This document shows, piece after piece, positions 33,776 through 42,985 of a DNA stretch of 64,000 bases. Made by a program: the position numbers and the translations under genes. This DNA comes from Guptibacillus hwajinpoensis (GTDB lineage: Bacteria > Bacillota > Bacilli > Bacillales > Guptibacillaceae), in NCBI RefSeq assembly GCF_029277305.1, contig NZ_CP119526.1; one strand, written 5' to 3'. The notes beneath the pieces were generated by a model. That model was not told the origin of the DNA, made no database searches, and worked only from the letters and a program-made list of their open reading frames with translations. Within the stretch, counting starts at the first letter, position 1. Every line of letters starts with the position of its first letter.

Positions 33776-35098
33776 TTAAAAGATCATGGCTGCAATCCAA
33801 CCAAATAGGATCAATGGAATATTGTAGTGAAGAAACGTCGGAACAACTGAGTCCCAAATGTGATTGTGCTGTCCATCCGCATTCAATCCTGAAGTTGGTC
33901 CAAGCGTACTATCAGAGGCAGGTGAACCTGCATCACCAAGCGCAGCAGCTGTTCCAACAAGCGCAATGGTTGCCATCGGACTAAAGCCAAGCTCGATTGC
34001 GAGAGGTACATAAATCGCTGCGATAATCGGAATGGTTGAAAATGATGAACCGATTCCCATTGTGATGAACAAACCAACAATCAACATAAGCATGGCAGCA
34101 AGTGCTTTATTATCACCAATAATATCGGAAGCTTGTGTGACTAGCGTTTGTACTTCACCTGTTTCCCTTAGTACTTCTGCAAAGCCATTAGCCGCAAGCA
34201 TGACGAATCCGATAAATGCCATCATTTTCATACCTTCTGTTAAGACAGCTTCAGATTCTTTTAGACGAATACTTCCGGTTACATATAGAACAATAATTCC
34301 TGAAAGAGCACCTAGAATCATAGACTCCGTCGGAATTTGCACCGCTAGCGTTACGATAACAGAAATAGCAGCAAATAGAATGGAACGTCTGGAATAGACA
34401 TGTTTCTCCGGAAAATCTTCTTGTGAGATAGAAAGCTGTTTGTACGACCTCTCACCACGATATGAAATGAACACGGCGATCAATAGACCTACGACTAACC
34501 CAGCTGTTGGTAGTAACATGGCTGTTGGAATAGAAGATAATTCGATCTGCATTCCACTATCAGCCATGTTTGACTGAAGAATTTCGTGAAATATCTTCCC
34601 GAATCCAGCAGGTAGTAGAATATAGGGTGCAGTTAAACCGAATGTTAGTACAGCAGCAACTGCCCGACGATCGATACCAAGTTCATTTAGTACTTGCAAG
34701 ATCGGTGGAATAAGAATTGGAATAAAAGCAATATGAACTGGTACGAGATTTTGAGAGAAACATGAGATCAATAGAATAATGAATAGAATAAGAACCTTCG
34801 CAAGTCCTTTCTTACGATCGCCTCCCTGGCGATTCACTAACTTAAGTGCACGTTCAACAATTAGTTCTGGTAAACCTGTACGGGTTAGACCAACTGCAAA
34901 GCTCCCAAGTAATGCATAGCTTAGAGCAACTGTGGCTCCTCCTCCGAGACCCGAACTAAATGCGGTAATTGTAGCGTCAAGAGACAAACCGCCAAGCAAG
35001 CCTCCAGCAATCGCTCCTATCACAAGAGCAATAACGACATGTATACGAAATAAGCTAAGACCTAGCATAATGAGAACAGCTATAATAACGGCATTCAT
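33776..35098 (-). CDS. yuiF: Na+/H+ antiporter family protein
   Basis: 440 aa, about 11 transmembrane helices, close in size to B. subtilis YuiF. NhaC-like: GLGGGATVALSYALLGSFAVG, FGLTAPYILLPAGFGKIFHEI, MGIGSSFSTIPIIAAIYVPL and GTAAALGDAGSPASDSTLGP. Exports Na+ against H+, fitting a saline or alkaline habitat; direction and ion are inferred from family. ATG 35098 follows AAAGGTTG. The 313-bp gap to yuiD has no other gene. Confidence 0.9.
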   Translation of the reverse strand: MNAVIIAVLIMLGLSLFRIHVVIALVIGAIAGGLLGGLSLDATITAFSSGLGGGATVALSYALLGSFAVGLTRTGLPELIVERALKLVNRQGGDRKKGLAKVLILFIILLISCFSQNLVPVHIAFIPILIPPILQVLNELGIDRRAVAAVLTFGLTAPYILLPAGFGKIFHEILQSNMADSGMQIELSSIPTAMLLPTAGLVVGLLIAVFISYRGERSYKQLSISQEDFPEKHVYSRRSILFAAISVIVTLAVQIPTESMILGALSGIIVLYVTGSIRLKESEAVLTEGMKMMAFIGFVMLAANGFAEVLRETGEVQTLVTQASDIIGDNKALAAMLMLIVGLFITMGIGSSFSTIPIIAAIYVPLAIELGFSPMATIALVGTAAALGDAGSPASDSTLGPTSGLNADGQHNHIWDSVVPTFLHYNIPLILFGWIAAMIF

Positions 35099-35252
35099 AA
35101 CGTAACAACCTTTCAACAAATCCTTTAGTTTGGTAAATCACTAATAAGTTAACATGTAGGAGCGAGAGTGTCAATGGAAGGACCCAATCTTGGTTTGAGT
35201 TCAGATAACTCAGCAAATTCGTAGGTCTTTAAAGTACAGCGTCTACACAATA

Positions 35253-35261
35253 TGGTATAAT
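35253..35261 (+). promoter_or_regulatory. Extended -10 promoter element of yuiD
   Basis: TGGTATAAT (TGnTATAAT), about 150 bp upstream of yuiD; no convincing -35 is visible. Confidence 0.4.
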
Positions 35262-35412
35262 TGACTGATAATTTCTATAGAAAATGCTTACTCCACTATG
35301 TATAAAGGGTTAAGAAGAATCTGTCCTACATATGCTCTTACACCGATTAAACTGGAGTAACTTAGGGTAAATCACACAAAGGTTCAATTTAGAAAGGAAG
35401 ATGTTGTCACTC

Positions 35413-35895
35413 ATGGATATTTTGTTTAACTTCCCACTTTGGGCAGCGTTATTTGGCGTCTTCTTTGCCCAATTTCTTAAAGTACCCATTTATTTTATTG
35501 CAACAAAACAAATTAATTGGTCACTATTCAATGCTACTGGTGGTATGCCAAGTTCTCACTCTGCTGCGACAACCTCGCTCGCAACAGGCGTCGCACTTGA
35601 ATCTGGACTTGATTCTCCCGTTTTTGCAGTAGCAGCCATGTTTAGTATTATTGTAATGTTTGATTCAACCGGCGTTAGAAGACAAACTGGTGAACAGGCA
35701 ATTGTACTAAATCAGCTTGTTATGAATTTCAATAGATTTGTTTCTGAAGCGAAGAACTGGCAACAAAAGCAGGAGCGCGAAAAGATCGAAGAATTAAAAG
35801 AGCTATTAGGCCATAAACCAATTGAGGTTCTCGTAGGTGGTTTACTTGGTATTATCGCAACGATTATTCTTTATTATGCCCTTCAACTTGGTTAG
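35413..35895 (+). CDS. yuiD: Divergent PAP2 family (DUF212) membrane protein
   Basis: 160 aa from ATG 35413 (MDILFNFPLW), which matches B. subtilis YuiD. Hydrophobic N-terminal segments, then GGMPSSHSAATTSLATGVAL with the conserved SxxS/H, DSTGVRRQTGEQA and LGHKPIEVLVGGLLG. Family resembles acid phosphatase/vanadium haloperoxidase; activity unproven. An AAAGGAAG ribosome site lies upstream; ATG 35401 or TTG 35404 are alternatives. The cobalamin-binding gene follows in 14 bp. Confidence 0.9.
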   Translation: MDILFNFPLWAALFGVFFAQFLKVPIYFIATKQINWSLFNATGGMPSSHSAATTSLATGVALESGLDSPVFAVAAMFSIIVMFDSTGVRRQTGEQAIVLNQLVMNFNRFVSEAKNWQQKQEREKIEELKELLGHKPIEVLVGGLLGIIATIILYYALQLG

Positions 35896-35909
35896 AAAGG
35901 AGACATTTC

Positions 35910-36713
35910 ATGCGTATTGTTTCTCTCTGTCCTAGTAACACGGAGCTTTGTGCTTTTCTAGGAATCACAGATCAACTTGTTGGCGTTGATGATTTCTCAG
36001 ATTGGCCTGAACAGATTCATACATTACCGCGACTCGGTCCCGATCTTTCAATTGATATGAACAAGGTTGCAGATTTGAATCCTGACTTAATCCTTGCCTC
36101 ACTAAGCGTACCTGGTATGGAGAAAAACATTGAAGCCCTTGATCGTTTAGGACTTTCTTATACGGTTTTGAACCCTAACTCACTAGACGATATTTGTAAC
36201 GATATTGTTACGCTTGGTGAATTAACGAATAAACGTGAGGAAGCGACCACCTTATCGCAGCGTTTCAGAAACGTCCTCAAAGAATACAAAGACATTAGTG
36301 ATTCGATTGAAAGCAAGCCTGAGATATACTGGGAATGGTGGCCAAAGCCTATTTTTACACCTGGCCAAACAAACTGGCTTACTGAAATCAGTGAACTTGC
36401 TGGAGCTAGAAATTGTTTCCGTGATGTTGAGCTTGCATCTGTTCAAACCGACTGGAACGATGTTGTGAACAGAAAGCCTGACCATATTTGTCTTGCATGG
36501 GTTGGCGTGAGGAAGAATAAAGTGAATCCCGCCATTGTAAAGAAACGTGAAGGTTGGGAAAAGCTCAATGATTGTCCTATTCACGTTCTCGAAGAGTGGC
36601 TTTACTGTAGACCTTCTCCGCGTCTTCTCACAGGTCTCATTAAGCTCGCATCCATTCTTCATCCTGATCGCTATCCCGCTTATAAGAGTGAAGAATCATT
36701 GCTTCAAAGTTAA
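35910..36713 (+). CDS. BtuF-like cobalamin-binding protein (cytosolic form)
   Basis: 267 aa helical-backbone metal-receptor fold (Peripla_BP_2). IVSLCPSNTELCAFLGITDQ and PDLILAS are typical of BtuF-like proteins. There is no signal peptide or lipobox, so it is not a classic ABC substrate-binding protein. B12 binding in the cytosol, or an enzyme/regulatory role, is possible. ATG 35910 follows AGAAAGGAGAC. Co-transcribed with yuiD; terminator at 36726. Confidence 0.8.
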   Translation: MRIVSLCPSNTELCAFLGITDQLVGVDDFSDWPEQIHTLPRLGPDLSIDMNKVADLNPDLILASLSVPGMEKNIEALDRLGLSYTVLNPNSLDDICNDIVTLGELTNKREEATTLSQRFRNVLKEYKDISDSIESKPEIYWEWWPKPIFTPGQTNWLTEISELAGARNCFRDVELASVQTDWNDVVNRKPDHICLAWVGVRKNKVNPAIVKKREGWEKLNDCPIHVLEEWLYCRPSPRLLTGLIKLASILHPDRYPAYKSEESLLQS

Positions 36714-36725
36714 TCACATACAACA

Positions 36726-36760
36726 AAACGACGGAGCTAGAGCTCCGTCGTTTCTTTTTT
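36726..36760 (+). terminator. Strong terminator
   Basis: AAACGACGGAGCT/AGCTCCGTCGTTT followed by CTTTTTTAC; it ends the yuiD operon. Confidence 0.93.
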
Positions 36761-36790
36761 ACATAGTAACATACCTAACCGAACCTATTG

Positions 36791-37393
36791 TTATTCTACC
36801 TCTTTCAGTAGCTCCTGCCTGAACACCTGCATCGATTCTTCTTCATTCATAACTTGTAGTGCTTCTTCTGTTAGCGTACCCTTTCCTTTTTGTATAAGGT
36901 ACACGTTTAGCGTCTTTTTACCCCATTCATTGTACACATCTTGAACCGTATCGTAGTATAAATCAATTCGATTTCCCTTTATAGCACTTCCTGTATCTGC
37001 GACTACACCAAATCCATATTCAGGAATAAACAAGACACTTCCAATTGGAAAAACCGACGTATCTGCTGCAATGGTAGAATATAAATCTCGTTTTACTTTC
37101 ACACCAGAATACGTGATACCATATGCAGGATGATCTGGCGTTTTACCGGTTGATTCTTTTCCCGCAGTATATCCTGTTGCTGTCACCTCAAGTGCAGGAT
37201 ACTGCGTCCAATCTTGAGATGAATCAAGACTTTCAGGCTTATCTTCCTCACTTAGTACTACCTGATCTCGAAACATCCACTTTGTCGCCTCGTTTAATGA
37301 CACACCGGATAATAACAAATACGTAGATAACAAAGCTGCTGCAAATAGACCTGTGAAAAACAAGCCTTTTACCATCAGCACGATAACACGCAC
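36791..37393 (-). CDS. yuiC: 3D-domain protein YuiC
   Basis: 200 aa. One N-terminal transmembrane segment (LMVKGLFFTGLFAAALLSTYL), then a 3D domain (about 85-165): TATGYTAGKESTGKTPDHP, FPIGSVLFIPEYGFGVVADTG and RIDLYYDT, the Asp triad that names the fold. YuiC is a muralytic transglycosylase related to Sps/Rpf proteins, acting on spore or stationary cell walls. Start GTG 37393 with AGAGGAGTGAA eight bases before; ATG 37411 is upstream of that site. Confidence 0.9.
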   Translation of the reverse strand: MRVIVLMVKGLFFTGLFAAALLSTYLLLSGVSLNEATKWMFRDQVVLSEEDKPESLDSSQDWTQYPALEVTATGYTAGKESTGKTPDHPAYGITYSGVKVKRDLYSTIAADTSVFPIGSVLFIPEYGFGVVADTGSAIKGNRIDLYYDTVQDVYNEWGKKTLNVYLIQKGKGTLTEEALQVMNEEESMQVFRQELLKEVE

Positions 37394-37506
37394 GTTCTTC
37401 ACTCCTCTCATGGTCTATTCATTTCCAGAGAACAGTGATGCTATTCATCCATTTCGGATCACAACAAGCTTGTCTAGTAAAAACCACAGAGTTTGAGCCA
37501 AATAAA

Positions 37507-37538
37507 AAAAGCTTCTGCCAGCTATTGGCGAAGCTTTT
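37507..37538 (-). terminator. Terminator of yuiB
   Basis: AAAAGCTTC and TGCCA pair with TTGGC and GAAGCTTTT; overlaps the last bases of yuiB. T-run on the minus strand. Confidence 0.85.
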
Positions 37539-37854
37539 AGAACATCTGATACCCTCTAACACGCAGCATACGTATCGCAACACCCGCAAAAACAGCTCCA
37601 ACAAGTCCTGCTGATAAAATAATGGCATCTGCACTACCAAGTGAAAGAAGATCAGTTCCCAACGCTTTAAATGCAGCGCCTGGCATTGAGAAGTATTGGA
37701 AAAATGAAACGTTATCAATAATCATTATGACGATAATTGGATAGGCAACCGCCATAACCCATGTTGAACGTAACAACATATTAAGCAGAAATCCAATTCC
37801 AAAGAAAAGCACTATAAATAATAGCATTGAGATAATTAGCTGTGGAATAGCCAT
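37537..37854 (-). CDS. yuiB: YuiB-like small membrane protein
   Basis: 105 aa, three hydrophobic helices (IISMLLFIVLFFGIGFLL, WVMAVAYPIIVIMII, IILSAGLVGAVFAGVAI). It matches the YuiB family by size and position next to yuiC and yuiA. Function unknown. ATG 37854 follows AAGGGGGTGAAGC. Confidence 0.85.
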   Translation of the reverse strand: MAIPQLIISMLLFIVLFFGIGFLLNMLLRSTWVMAVAYPIIVIMIIDNVSFFQYFSMPGAAFKALGTDLLSLGSADAIILSAGLVGAVFAGVAIRMLRVRGYQMF

Positions 37855-37938
37855 TGCTTCACCCCCTTGTAATCATTGTTAGTTTACTGGATTGTATCCA
37901 GTTAGTCAATGAACGGAAGGTGAACGGTTCCAACAGAA

Positions 37939-37965
37939 AAGCTAAGCGCACATTGCGCTTAGCTT
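37939..37965 (-). terminator. Terminator of yuiA
   Basis: AAGCTAAGCGCA/TGCGCTTAGCTT with loop CAT; followed on the minus strand by TTCTGTT. Lies 7 bp after the yuiA stop. Confidence 0.8.
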
Positions 37966-37971
37966 GTTAAA

Positions 37972-38100
37972 TTAGGCTTTAGCTCCACTTCCTGAACAGC
38001 TATCACATGTTTCTGATCCGCCTAGAAGCAGTTGAAAATACCCCTTCCCCTGGCAATAAGGACAGTCCGTTGCTTTACCCTTATCCTGCTGTCTTCTCAA
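37972..38100 (-). CDS. yuiA: Small zinc-finger protein YuiA (42 aa)
   Basis: 42 aa from TTG 38100, eight bases after AAAGGAG. It has two CxxC pairs, DCPYCQGKGY and TCDSCSGSG, the pattern of half a DnaJ-type zinc finger. Same size class and motif as B. subtilis YuiA. Function unknown. Too short for most ORF callers. Confidence 0.88.
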   Translation of the reverse strand: MRRQQDKGKATDCPYCQGKGYFQLLLGGSETCDSCSGSGAKA

Positions 38101-38232
38101 TTCAACCACTCCTTTTGTTTCAATTTTCTGATAATATATCAAGAATGACAGAAAAAGAAAAACCCCAAATTACCTCGGGATTGCTTGTGTAAGCGGATAC
38201 ATGATATATTATCAGAATATTTCGTCCTTTTT

Positions 38233-38712
38233 CTAATCATTTCTCTGATTTGATAACAATTTATAGGAAGTGTAGCCAAATTGAGCTCCGGGGTCCATTT
38301 CGGTCTTGTATTTCTCTAATCCATTTATAAAGGGAGGAATCATAGACGACGTTCTTGTATCTGTTAATAACTCATCCTTCGTTTGAAATGAGCTCTCTTC
38401 GATCTCAGTTGTGGCAGACGAGAGTTGACCTCCGACTCTACGCATATGAAACACAACTAAGTTATCACTTATGTCGTTGTTAATAACACCCGATCTGATA
38501 CCTGCAATTCCTACCGTCTCAGCAATGATACCCGTTTCTTCGAATACTTCTCGGACAGCTGCTTCGTCGACTGTCTCACCTGGATCTACGAAGCCGGCAG
38601 GAAATGACCACTTTCCCTTCAGTCCACCGTATCTCTTCTTTACAACTAGGTATTTCCCATCAGATTCAACAATGCCAGCAGCGGCAAGCCAAACCTTTCC
38701 TCTTTCAGTCAA
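38233..38712 (-). CDS. NUDIX hydrolase
   Basis: 159 aa. The complete Nudix box is visible: GFVDPGETVDEAAVREVFEE followed by TG (Gx5Ex7REUxEExGU). Hydrolyses a nucleoside diphosphate linked to X; the substrate is unknown. The TTG start at 38712 follows GGGAGGAATAG. Single gene between yuiA and the NDH-2 gene. Confidence 0.9.
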   Translation of the reverse strand: MTERGKVWLAAAGIVESDGKYLVVKKRYGGLKGKWSFPAGFVDPGETVDEAAVREVFEETGIIAETVGIAGIRSGVINNDISDNLVVFHMRRVGGQLSSATTEIEESSFQTKDELLTDTRTSSMIPPFINGLEKYKTEMDPGAQFGYTSYKLLSNQRND

Positions 38713-38879
38713 GATCTATTCCTCCCTGGCATATTCTATATCGTTTGAACATAAGCTGTACCATAGCCCCTATTCCTTTGAATAGATTAGAAAAACTGGC
38801 ATATCGCCATTTCGATTCTGGCGATAGCCTTGGTTTTTCTAATGCTGTCATTCCAAAGAATACAAGCTTTTGTAAAGTA

Positions 38880-38910
38880 TAAAAAAGGCAAAGACATAGC
38901 GTCTTTGCCC
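38880..38910 (-). terminator. Terminator of the NDH-2 gene
   Basis: GGCAAAGAC/GTCTTTGCC, loop ATAGC; followed on the minus strand by TTTTTTATAC. Confidence 0.92.
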
Positions 38911-38926
38911 TCTTTATCCTGCAATC

Positions 38927-40129
38927 TTAAAATAACTTTAGCTTACCTTTTTTCCAGACAAGCCCTGGTCCACCCAGCATGAATAAATAACGGTTATCGA
39001 TAATTTTCTTCATTGCTGAAGCTGTAGAACCGTAAAGTTTCTTGTTTCCAACTTTACCGATTGCTTCGCCTTTACCAAGTGAAGCGACTGTACCCTTAAT
39101 GTCTGGAGTAAAGCTCTCAAGCTCATTACCACGCACAAGGCTAAGTAGGTTCTTAGAAACCGTTCCAGCAGCTTGAATGGCTACTTGTGCAGTTGGAGGA
39201 TATGGACGATTGATCTCTTCGTTGATTAAGAGCGCACAGTCACCTACAACAAATACGTTATCGTAATCAGGTGTACGCTGGTCTTTACGAACAGGTACTC
39301 GACCACGATTCGTTTCGAAGCCTGAATTTGCAACGATGGAGTTACCTTGAACGCCACCTGTCCATACAACAGTTGCAGATTTCACTTCTTCATCTTCACC
39401 TAGGATAACGCCATCTTCTGTCACTTCTTTAATCATTGTGTTCGTACGGAACTCAACGCCTTTACGCTCAAGAAGGTTCATTGCATATTCAACTAGCTCT
39501 TCATCAAATCCTGGAAGAACCGTTGGAGAAGCTTCAACGTTAATGATCTTAACGCGGTCGCGTGGGATATCGAACTCTTTACAAAGTTCAGGAACACGCT
39601 CAGCAAGCTCACCTACGAATTCAATTCCTGTGAAACCTGCACCACCAACGATAATTGTTAGAAGGTCGTCACGACGCTCTGATTCGTTGTTATAGCTAGC
39701 GAATTGGTATTCAATGTGCTCACGAATTTTGCGAACAGAATTCACACTACGAATGCTGAAGGCGTTTTCTTTAAGACCTTTAATACCAAACGTTGCCGGT
39801 TCAAAACCTAGTGCAAGTACAAGATAGTCATATACAAGCTCACCTTTTGAGAGAATCACACGTTTCTCATCTGGCTTCACTTCAACTACTGTATCTTTAA
39901 CGAATTTAATTTTGTTCGTGTCAATTACGTCATTGATCATGATACGTGTTTTATCATGATGCATTGTTCCAGCTGCTGGCTCATGAAGCCATGTTGTTTG
40001 ATAGTGATAATCATGCTTGTTTACGAGGGTTACTTCAACTTCGTTTGTACCCATTTCCTTTTGAAGACGAGCCGCTGTCATAATACCGCCGTAACCTGCA
40101 CCTAAGATCGCAATTTTTGGTCTACTCAC
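38927..40129 (-). CDS. yumB: Type II NADH dehydrogenase (NDH-2)
   Basis: 400 aa. FAD site IAILGAGYGGIMTAARLQ, the NDH-2 motif NKHDYHYQTTWLHEPAAGT, NAD site TIIVGGAGFTGIEFVGELA, and NVFVVGDCALLINEE. It passes electrons from NADH to menaquinone without pumping protons. The preferred start is GTG 40129 (MSRPKIAILGAG), which aligns with B. subtilis YumB; AAGGTGG lies 11 bases upstream, slightly far. An earlier GTG at 40144 lies within that site. Confidence 0.93.
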   Translation of the reverse strand: MSRPKIAILGAGYGGIMTAARLQKEMGTNEVEVTLVNKHDYHYQTTWLHEPAAGTMHHDKTRIMINDVIDTNKIKFVKDTVVEVKPDEKRVILSKGELVYDYLVLALGFEPATFGIKGLKENAFSIRSVNSVRKIREHIEYQFASYNNESERRDDLLTIIVGGAGFTGIEFVGELAERVPELCKEFDIPRDRVKIINVEASPTVLPGFDEELVEYAMNLLERKGVEFRTNTMIKEVTEDGVILGEDEEVKSATVVWTGGVQGNSIVANSGFETNRGRVPVRKDQRTPDYDNVFVVGDCALLINEEINRPYPPTAQVAIQAAGTVSKNLLSLVRGNELESFTPDIKGTVASLGKGEAIGKVGNKKLYGSTASAMKKIIDNRYLFMLGGPGLVWKKGKLKLF

Positions 40130-40501
40130 TAGTATCACATCCACCTTTTTTACCGATATTTTTTAGGACATAGTAAGGAAATTCCCTTATGTGTCCAACC
40201 GTGAAACGTCATAAACGTTAAGAATAAGGATATTATCCCTCATATAATAGATAATAATAGGAAAGATTGAGAGACATTGTTAAGGATTTCACGTTCTAGA
40301 TCAAAAAAAAGACGATCTAATACGCACTTTGTCATAAATTTTTCAAATCTGACGCTCAATTTTAATCATATTCTTTTTTATTTTGTTTTTCAACCCTTAT
40401 AATGAAACTTCTAGACGTGTTTTCACGTTAGGGGTTTAGTTCCGTTTTTATTATGATTATAATAATGAAAGCACATCGATTAAATTTAAGGGGGACTGAC
40501 A
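40130..40501. other. Divergent intergenic region yumB-yumC
   Basis: 372 bp with no gene. A TATAAT at 40458-40463 is a candidate -10 for yumC, and another at 40399-40404. TTTGTCATAAATTTTTCAAA at 40329 vaguely resembles a Rex site but has several mismatches. Confidence 0.4.
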
Positions 40502-41509
40502 ATGACAGACCAGCAAGAACTATATGATATTACAATTATTGGCGGAGGTCCTGTCGGATTATTCACTGCTTTCTACGGTGGTATGCGCCAGCTTCGCGTC
40601 AAAATTATTGAAAGTATGCCACAGCTTGGAGGGCAGCTCTCTGCTCTTTATCCTGAAAAATATATTTATGATGTTGCGGGCTTTCCGAAAGTACTCGCTC
40701 AAGAGCTTGTTGATAATTTAAAAGAGCAAGCGAATCAATTTAATCCAGAAGTGGCTCTAGAGCAATCGGTAGAAGAAGTTAAAAAGCTTGAAGATGGCAC
40801 ACTTTACTTGCGCACGAATACAGGTGAGGAGCATTACACACGCGCGGTCATTATTACGGCTGGCGTTGGTGCATTCCAACCTCGTCGTCTTAAAGTAGAA
40901 GGCGCAGATCAGTATGAGGGGAAAAACCTTCACTATTTCGTAAATGACCTTACGAAATTCGCTGGACAGAAAGTTCTCATTGCTGGTGGTGGAGATTCTG
41001 CCGTAGACTGGGCTAACATGCTAGAACCAATCGCTGAAGAAGTAACGCTCATTCACCGCCGTGATAAGTTCAGAGCACATGAACACAGTGTTGAACAACT
41101 TATGAATTCCTCCGTCAACATCCAGACTCCTTATAACATCAGTGAGTTCATTGGAGATGGCGAGAAAATCAATCAGGTTGTTCTGGAACAAGTTAAAGGC
41201 GAAGAAACGATCACGAAAGACGTTGATGCCGTTATTGTAAACTATGGCTTTATCTCTTCTCTTGGACCAATTAAAGAATGGGGCCTTGATATCCAGAAGA
41301 ACTCCATCGTTGTTAATTCTAAAATGGAAACCAATGTTGCAGGAATCTATGCTGCTGGAGATGTAGCTACATACGATGGTAAAGTGAAGTTGATCGCCTC
41401 AGGATTTGGTGAAGCACCAACCGCAGTTAACAATGCAAAATCCTATATGGATCCAGATGCGAAAGTTCAACCTCTTCACAGCACAAGCTTGTTCGATAAG
41501 AAGAAGTAA
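40502..41509 (+). CDS. yumC: Ferredoxin/flavodoxin--NADP reductase (thioredoxin reductase-like)
   Basis: 335 aa. FAD motif TIIGGGPVGLFTAFYGGMR, no CxxC redox pair (unlike TrxB), NADPH motif VLIAGGGDSAVDW plus HRRDKFRAHE, and NVAGIYAAGDVATYDGKVKL. This is the homodimeric TrxR-type FNR of Gram-positives that reduces ferredoxin or flavodoxin for desaturation and Fe-S chemistry. ATG 40502 follows AGGGGGACTGAC. A 42-aa gene follows. Confidence 0.95.
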   Translation: MTDQQELYDITIIGGGPVGLFTAFYGGMRQLRVKIIESMPQLGGQLSALYPEKYIYDVAGFPKVLAQELVDNLKEQANQFNPEVALEQSVEEVKKLEDGTLYLRTNTGEEHYTRAVIITAGVGAFQPRRLKVEGADQYEGKNLHYFVNDLTKFAGQKVLIAGGGDSAVDWANMLEPIAEEVTLIHRRDKFRAHEHSVEQLMNSSVNIQTPYNISEFIGDGEKINQVVLEQVKGEETITKDVDAVIVNYGFISSLGPIKEWGLDIQKNSIVVNSKMETNVAGIYAAGDVATYDGKVKLIASGFGEAPTAVNNAKSYMDPDAKVQPLHSTSLFDKKK

Positions 41510-41533
41510 TTTAAACGGGAGGAAGGGATAGAT

Positions 41534-41662
41534 ATGGACGAAATTATTTTTATTATAGTCATGGCTGCAGGTCTTGGTTATTCCCTATTCCGAAGCTTGA
41601 AAGAAACGCCTAAACCTGATTGGAAATCTGTTAAGCAAAACCTCTTCCATTCTACACATTAA
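41534..41662 (+). CDS. Small membrane peptide downstream of yumC (42 aa)
   Basis: 42 aa from ATG 41534 with GGGAGGAAGGGATAG upstream. A single hydrophobic segment (IIFIIVMAAGLGYSLF) is followed by a basic tail KETPKPDWKSVKQNLFHSTH. Not a family I recognise. 24 bp after yumC and before a shared terminator, so it is co-transcribed with yumC. Confidence 0.65.
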   Translation: MDEIIFIIVMAAGLGYSLFRSLKETPKPDWKSVKQNLFHSTH

Positions 41663-41678
41663 AGGTAATAATTCATTC

Positions 41679-41712
41679 AAAATCGCCCTGTGAATCCACA
41701 GGGCGATTTTTG
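41679..41712. terminator. Bidirectional terminator
   Basis: AAAATCGCCCTGTG/CACAGGGCGATTTT with loop AATC, followed by TTG. Separates the yumC transcript from the convergent MFS gene. Confidence 0.93.
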
Positions 41713-41715
41713 TTA

Positions 41716-42942
41716 TTACTTTAACGTTTCTCTTAAGCGTACAGCAGTTAATAACCCTGCAAAAAGAGGTAATAGTGCGACTAAACCAATGGCCCAATTA
41801 ACGTCTAGAAGATCAGTAATTACCCCAGCCATAATTGCACCAAAGGCATAGCCACTGTCACGCCAAAAACGGTAAATACCCATTGATGTTGCTCTCCAAT
41901 CCGGATGCGCAACGTCACCAATAGATGCCATAAGCGTGGGATATACCATAGCTGTACCTATCCCTAATAGAATAGCCCCGATCATCCACAATGAATAACT
42001 ATCTACAACTAATATCCACCAAAGTGAGAGAGCTTGTAGCCACATTCCGAATGTAATAAGCCATTTACGACCTATTCGATCACTCAATACTCCTGTAAAA
42101 AGTTGAAAGAATCCCCAGGAGGCTGGATAAACAGCTACAATGGTTCCAATTTGACCGACTGACAAGCCTTGAGCAGCTAGGAAGATCGGAAAGAGTCCCC
42201 AGGCCATCCCATCTTTTAAATTTGTTGATAATCCCGCAAAACTAATACTAGAAAGGTTCTTGTCCTTCCATGTTGTCTTTTTGAACACTTCTTTTGAATC
42301 AATACGTTCAATAGTGCCTTTTTGCTGAGCTTGAACCTTTACTTGTTTCTCAGTATTTTTCACGAACATGGAAAAGACAAATCCTAGAATAACGATCCCA
42401 ATACCAATATAAAACGGTTCCGGGCTCATTGAATACGTTGAAGCGACATACCCAGATATAACGGCCATTAGAGCAACACCAAGATATCCGGCAAATTCAT
42501 TAAATCCTACAGCTAACCCTCGCTGGGTAGGCTTTGCCAGATCCACCTTCATGTTAACAGTCATCGACCATGTTAACGCCTGATTAACCCCTAAAAGAAC
42601 GTTAGCAACAACAATAACCCACCAGGAGTGTGCGAAGATGACAAGTAAGGGTACGAATAATCCGATTCCCCAACCTAATAAAAGAACCTGTTTCCTCCCA
42701 ATTCGATCTGCAAGATTACCAGCAATAAAGTTAAAAACAGCTTTCGAGAAGCCGAAGCTAACAATGAACGATAGAGCAGCACTCGCCGAAGCTATTCCGA
42801 ATTGTTCTTCTCCTATAATCGGCAAGATGGTCCTCTCAAGACCAACCATAGAACCTACAAATAAGTTGATAACGACTAATAATGAAAATTGCATAAGATT
42901 TTCTTTAACGCCTACTTGTACGTTATTTAACGACCTTTCCAT
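41716..42942 (-). CDS. MFS transporter
   Basis: 408 aa, 12 transmembrane helices in two halves. MFS loops at GNLADRIGRKQVLLLG and GVLSDRIGRKWLI. Start ATG 42942 follows GGAGGTGAGTGA; the open frame reaches 42957. It is 44 bp downstream of the ArsR-rhodanese gene, which probably regulates it. An exporter of a metal, sulfur or reactive compound is likely from that pairing; the substrate is unknown. Confidence 0.88.
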   Translation of the reverse strand: MERSLNNVQVGVKENLMQFSLLVVINLFVGSMVGLERTILPIIGEEQFGIASASAALSFIVSFGFSKAVFNFIAGNLADRIGRKQVLLLGWGIGLFVPLLVIFAHSWWVIVVANVLLGVNQALTWSMTVNMKVDLAKPTQRGLAVGFNEFAGYLGVALMAVISGYVASTYSMSPEPFYIGIGIVILGFVFSMFVKNTEKQVKVQAQQKGTIERIDSKEVFKKTTWKDKNLSSISFAGLSTNLKDGMAWGLFPIFLAAQGLSVGQIGTIVAVYPASWGFFQLFTGVLSDRIGRKWLITFGMWLQALSLWWILVVDSYSLWMIGAILLGIGTAMVYPTLMASIGDVAHPDWRATSMGIYRFWRDSGYAFGAIMAGVITDLLDVNWAIGLVALLPLFAGLLTAVRLRETLK

Positions 42943-42985
42943 TTCACTCACCTCCACACCTAAAAATCACGAATCTATTTTTTCA

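Noticed and set aside
33582..33779. Open frame translating the GGAGCGGAAGG repeat (MDWSGRMLDSCGTSG...)
   Set aside because: The same peptide appears wherever the repeat does (also at 43.8 kb); it is a by-product of the repeat sequence.
40329..40348. Rex-type operator between yumB and yumC
   Set aside because: Only a loose match with several mismatches in the conserved half-sites.
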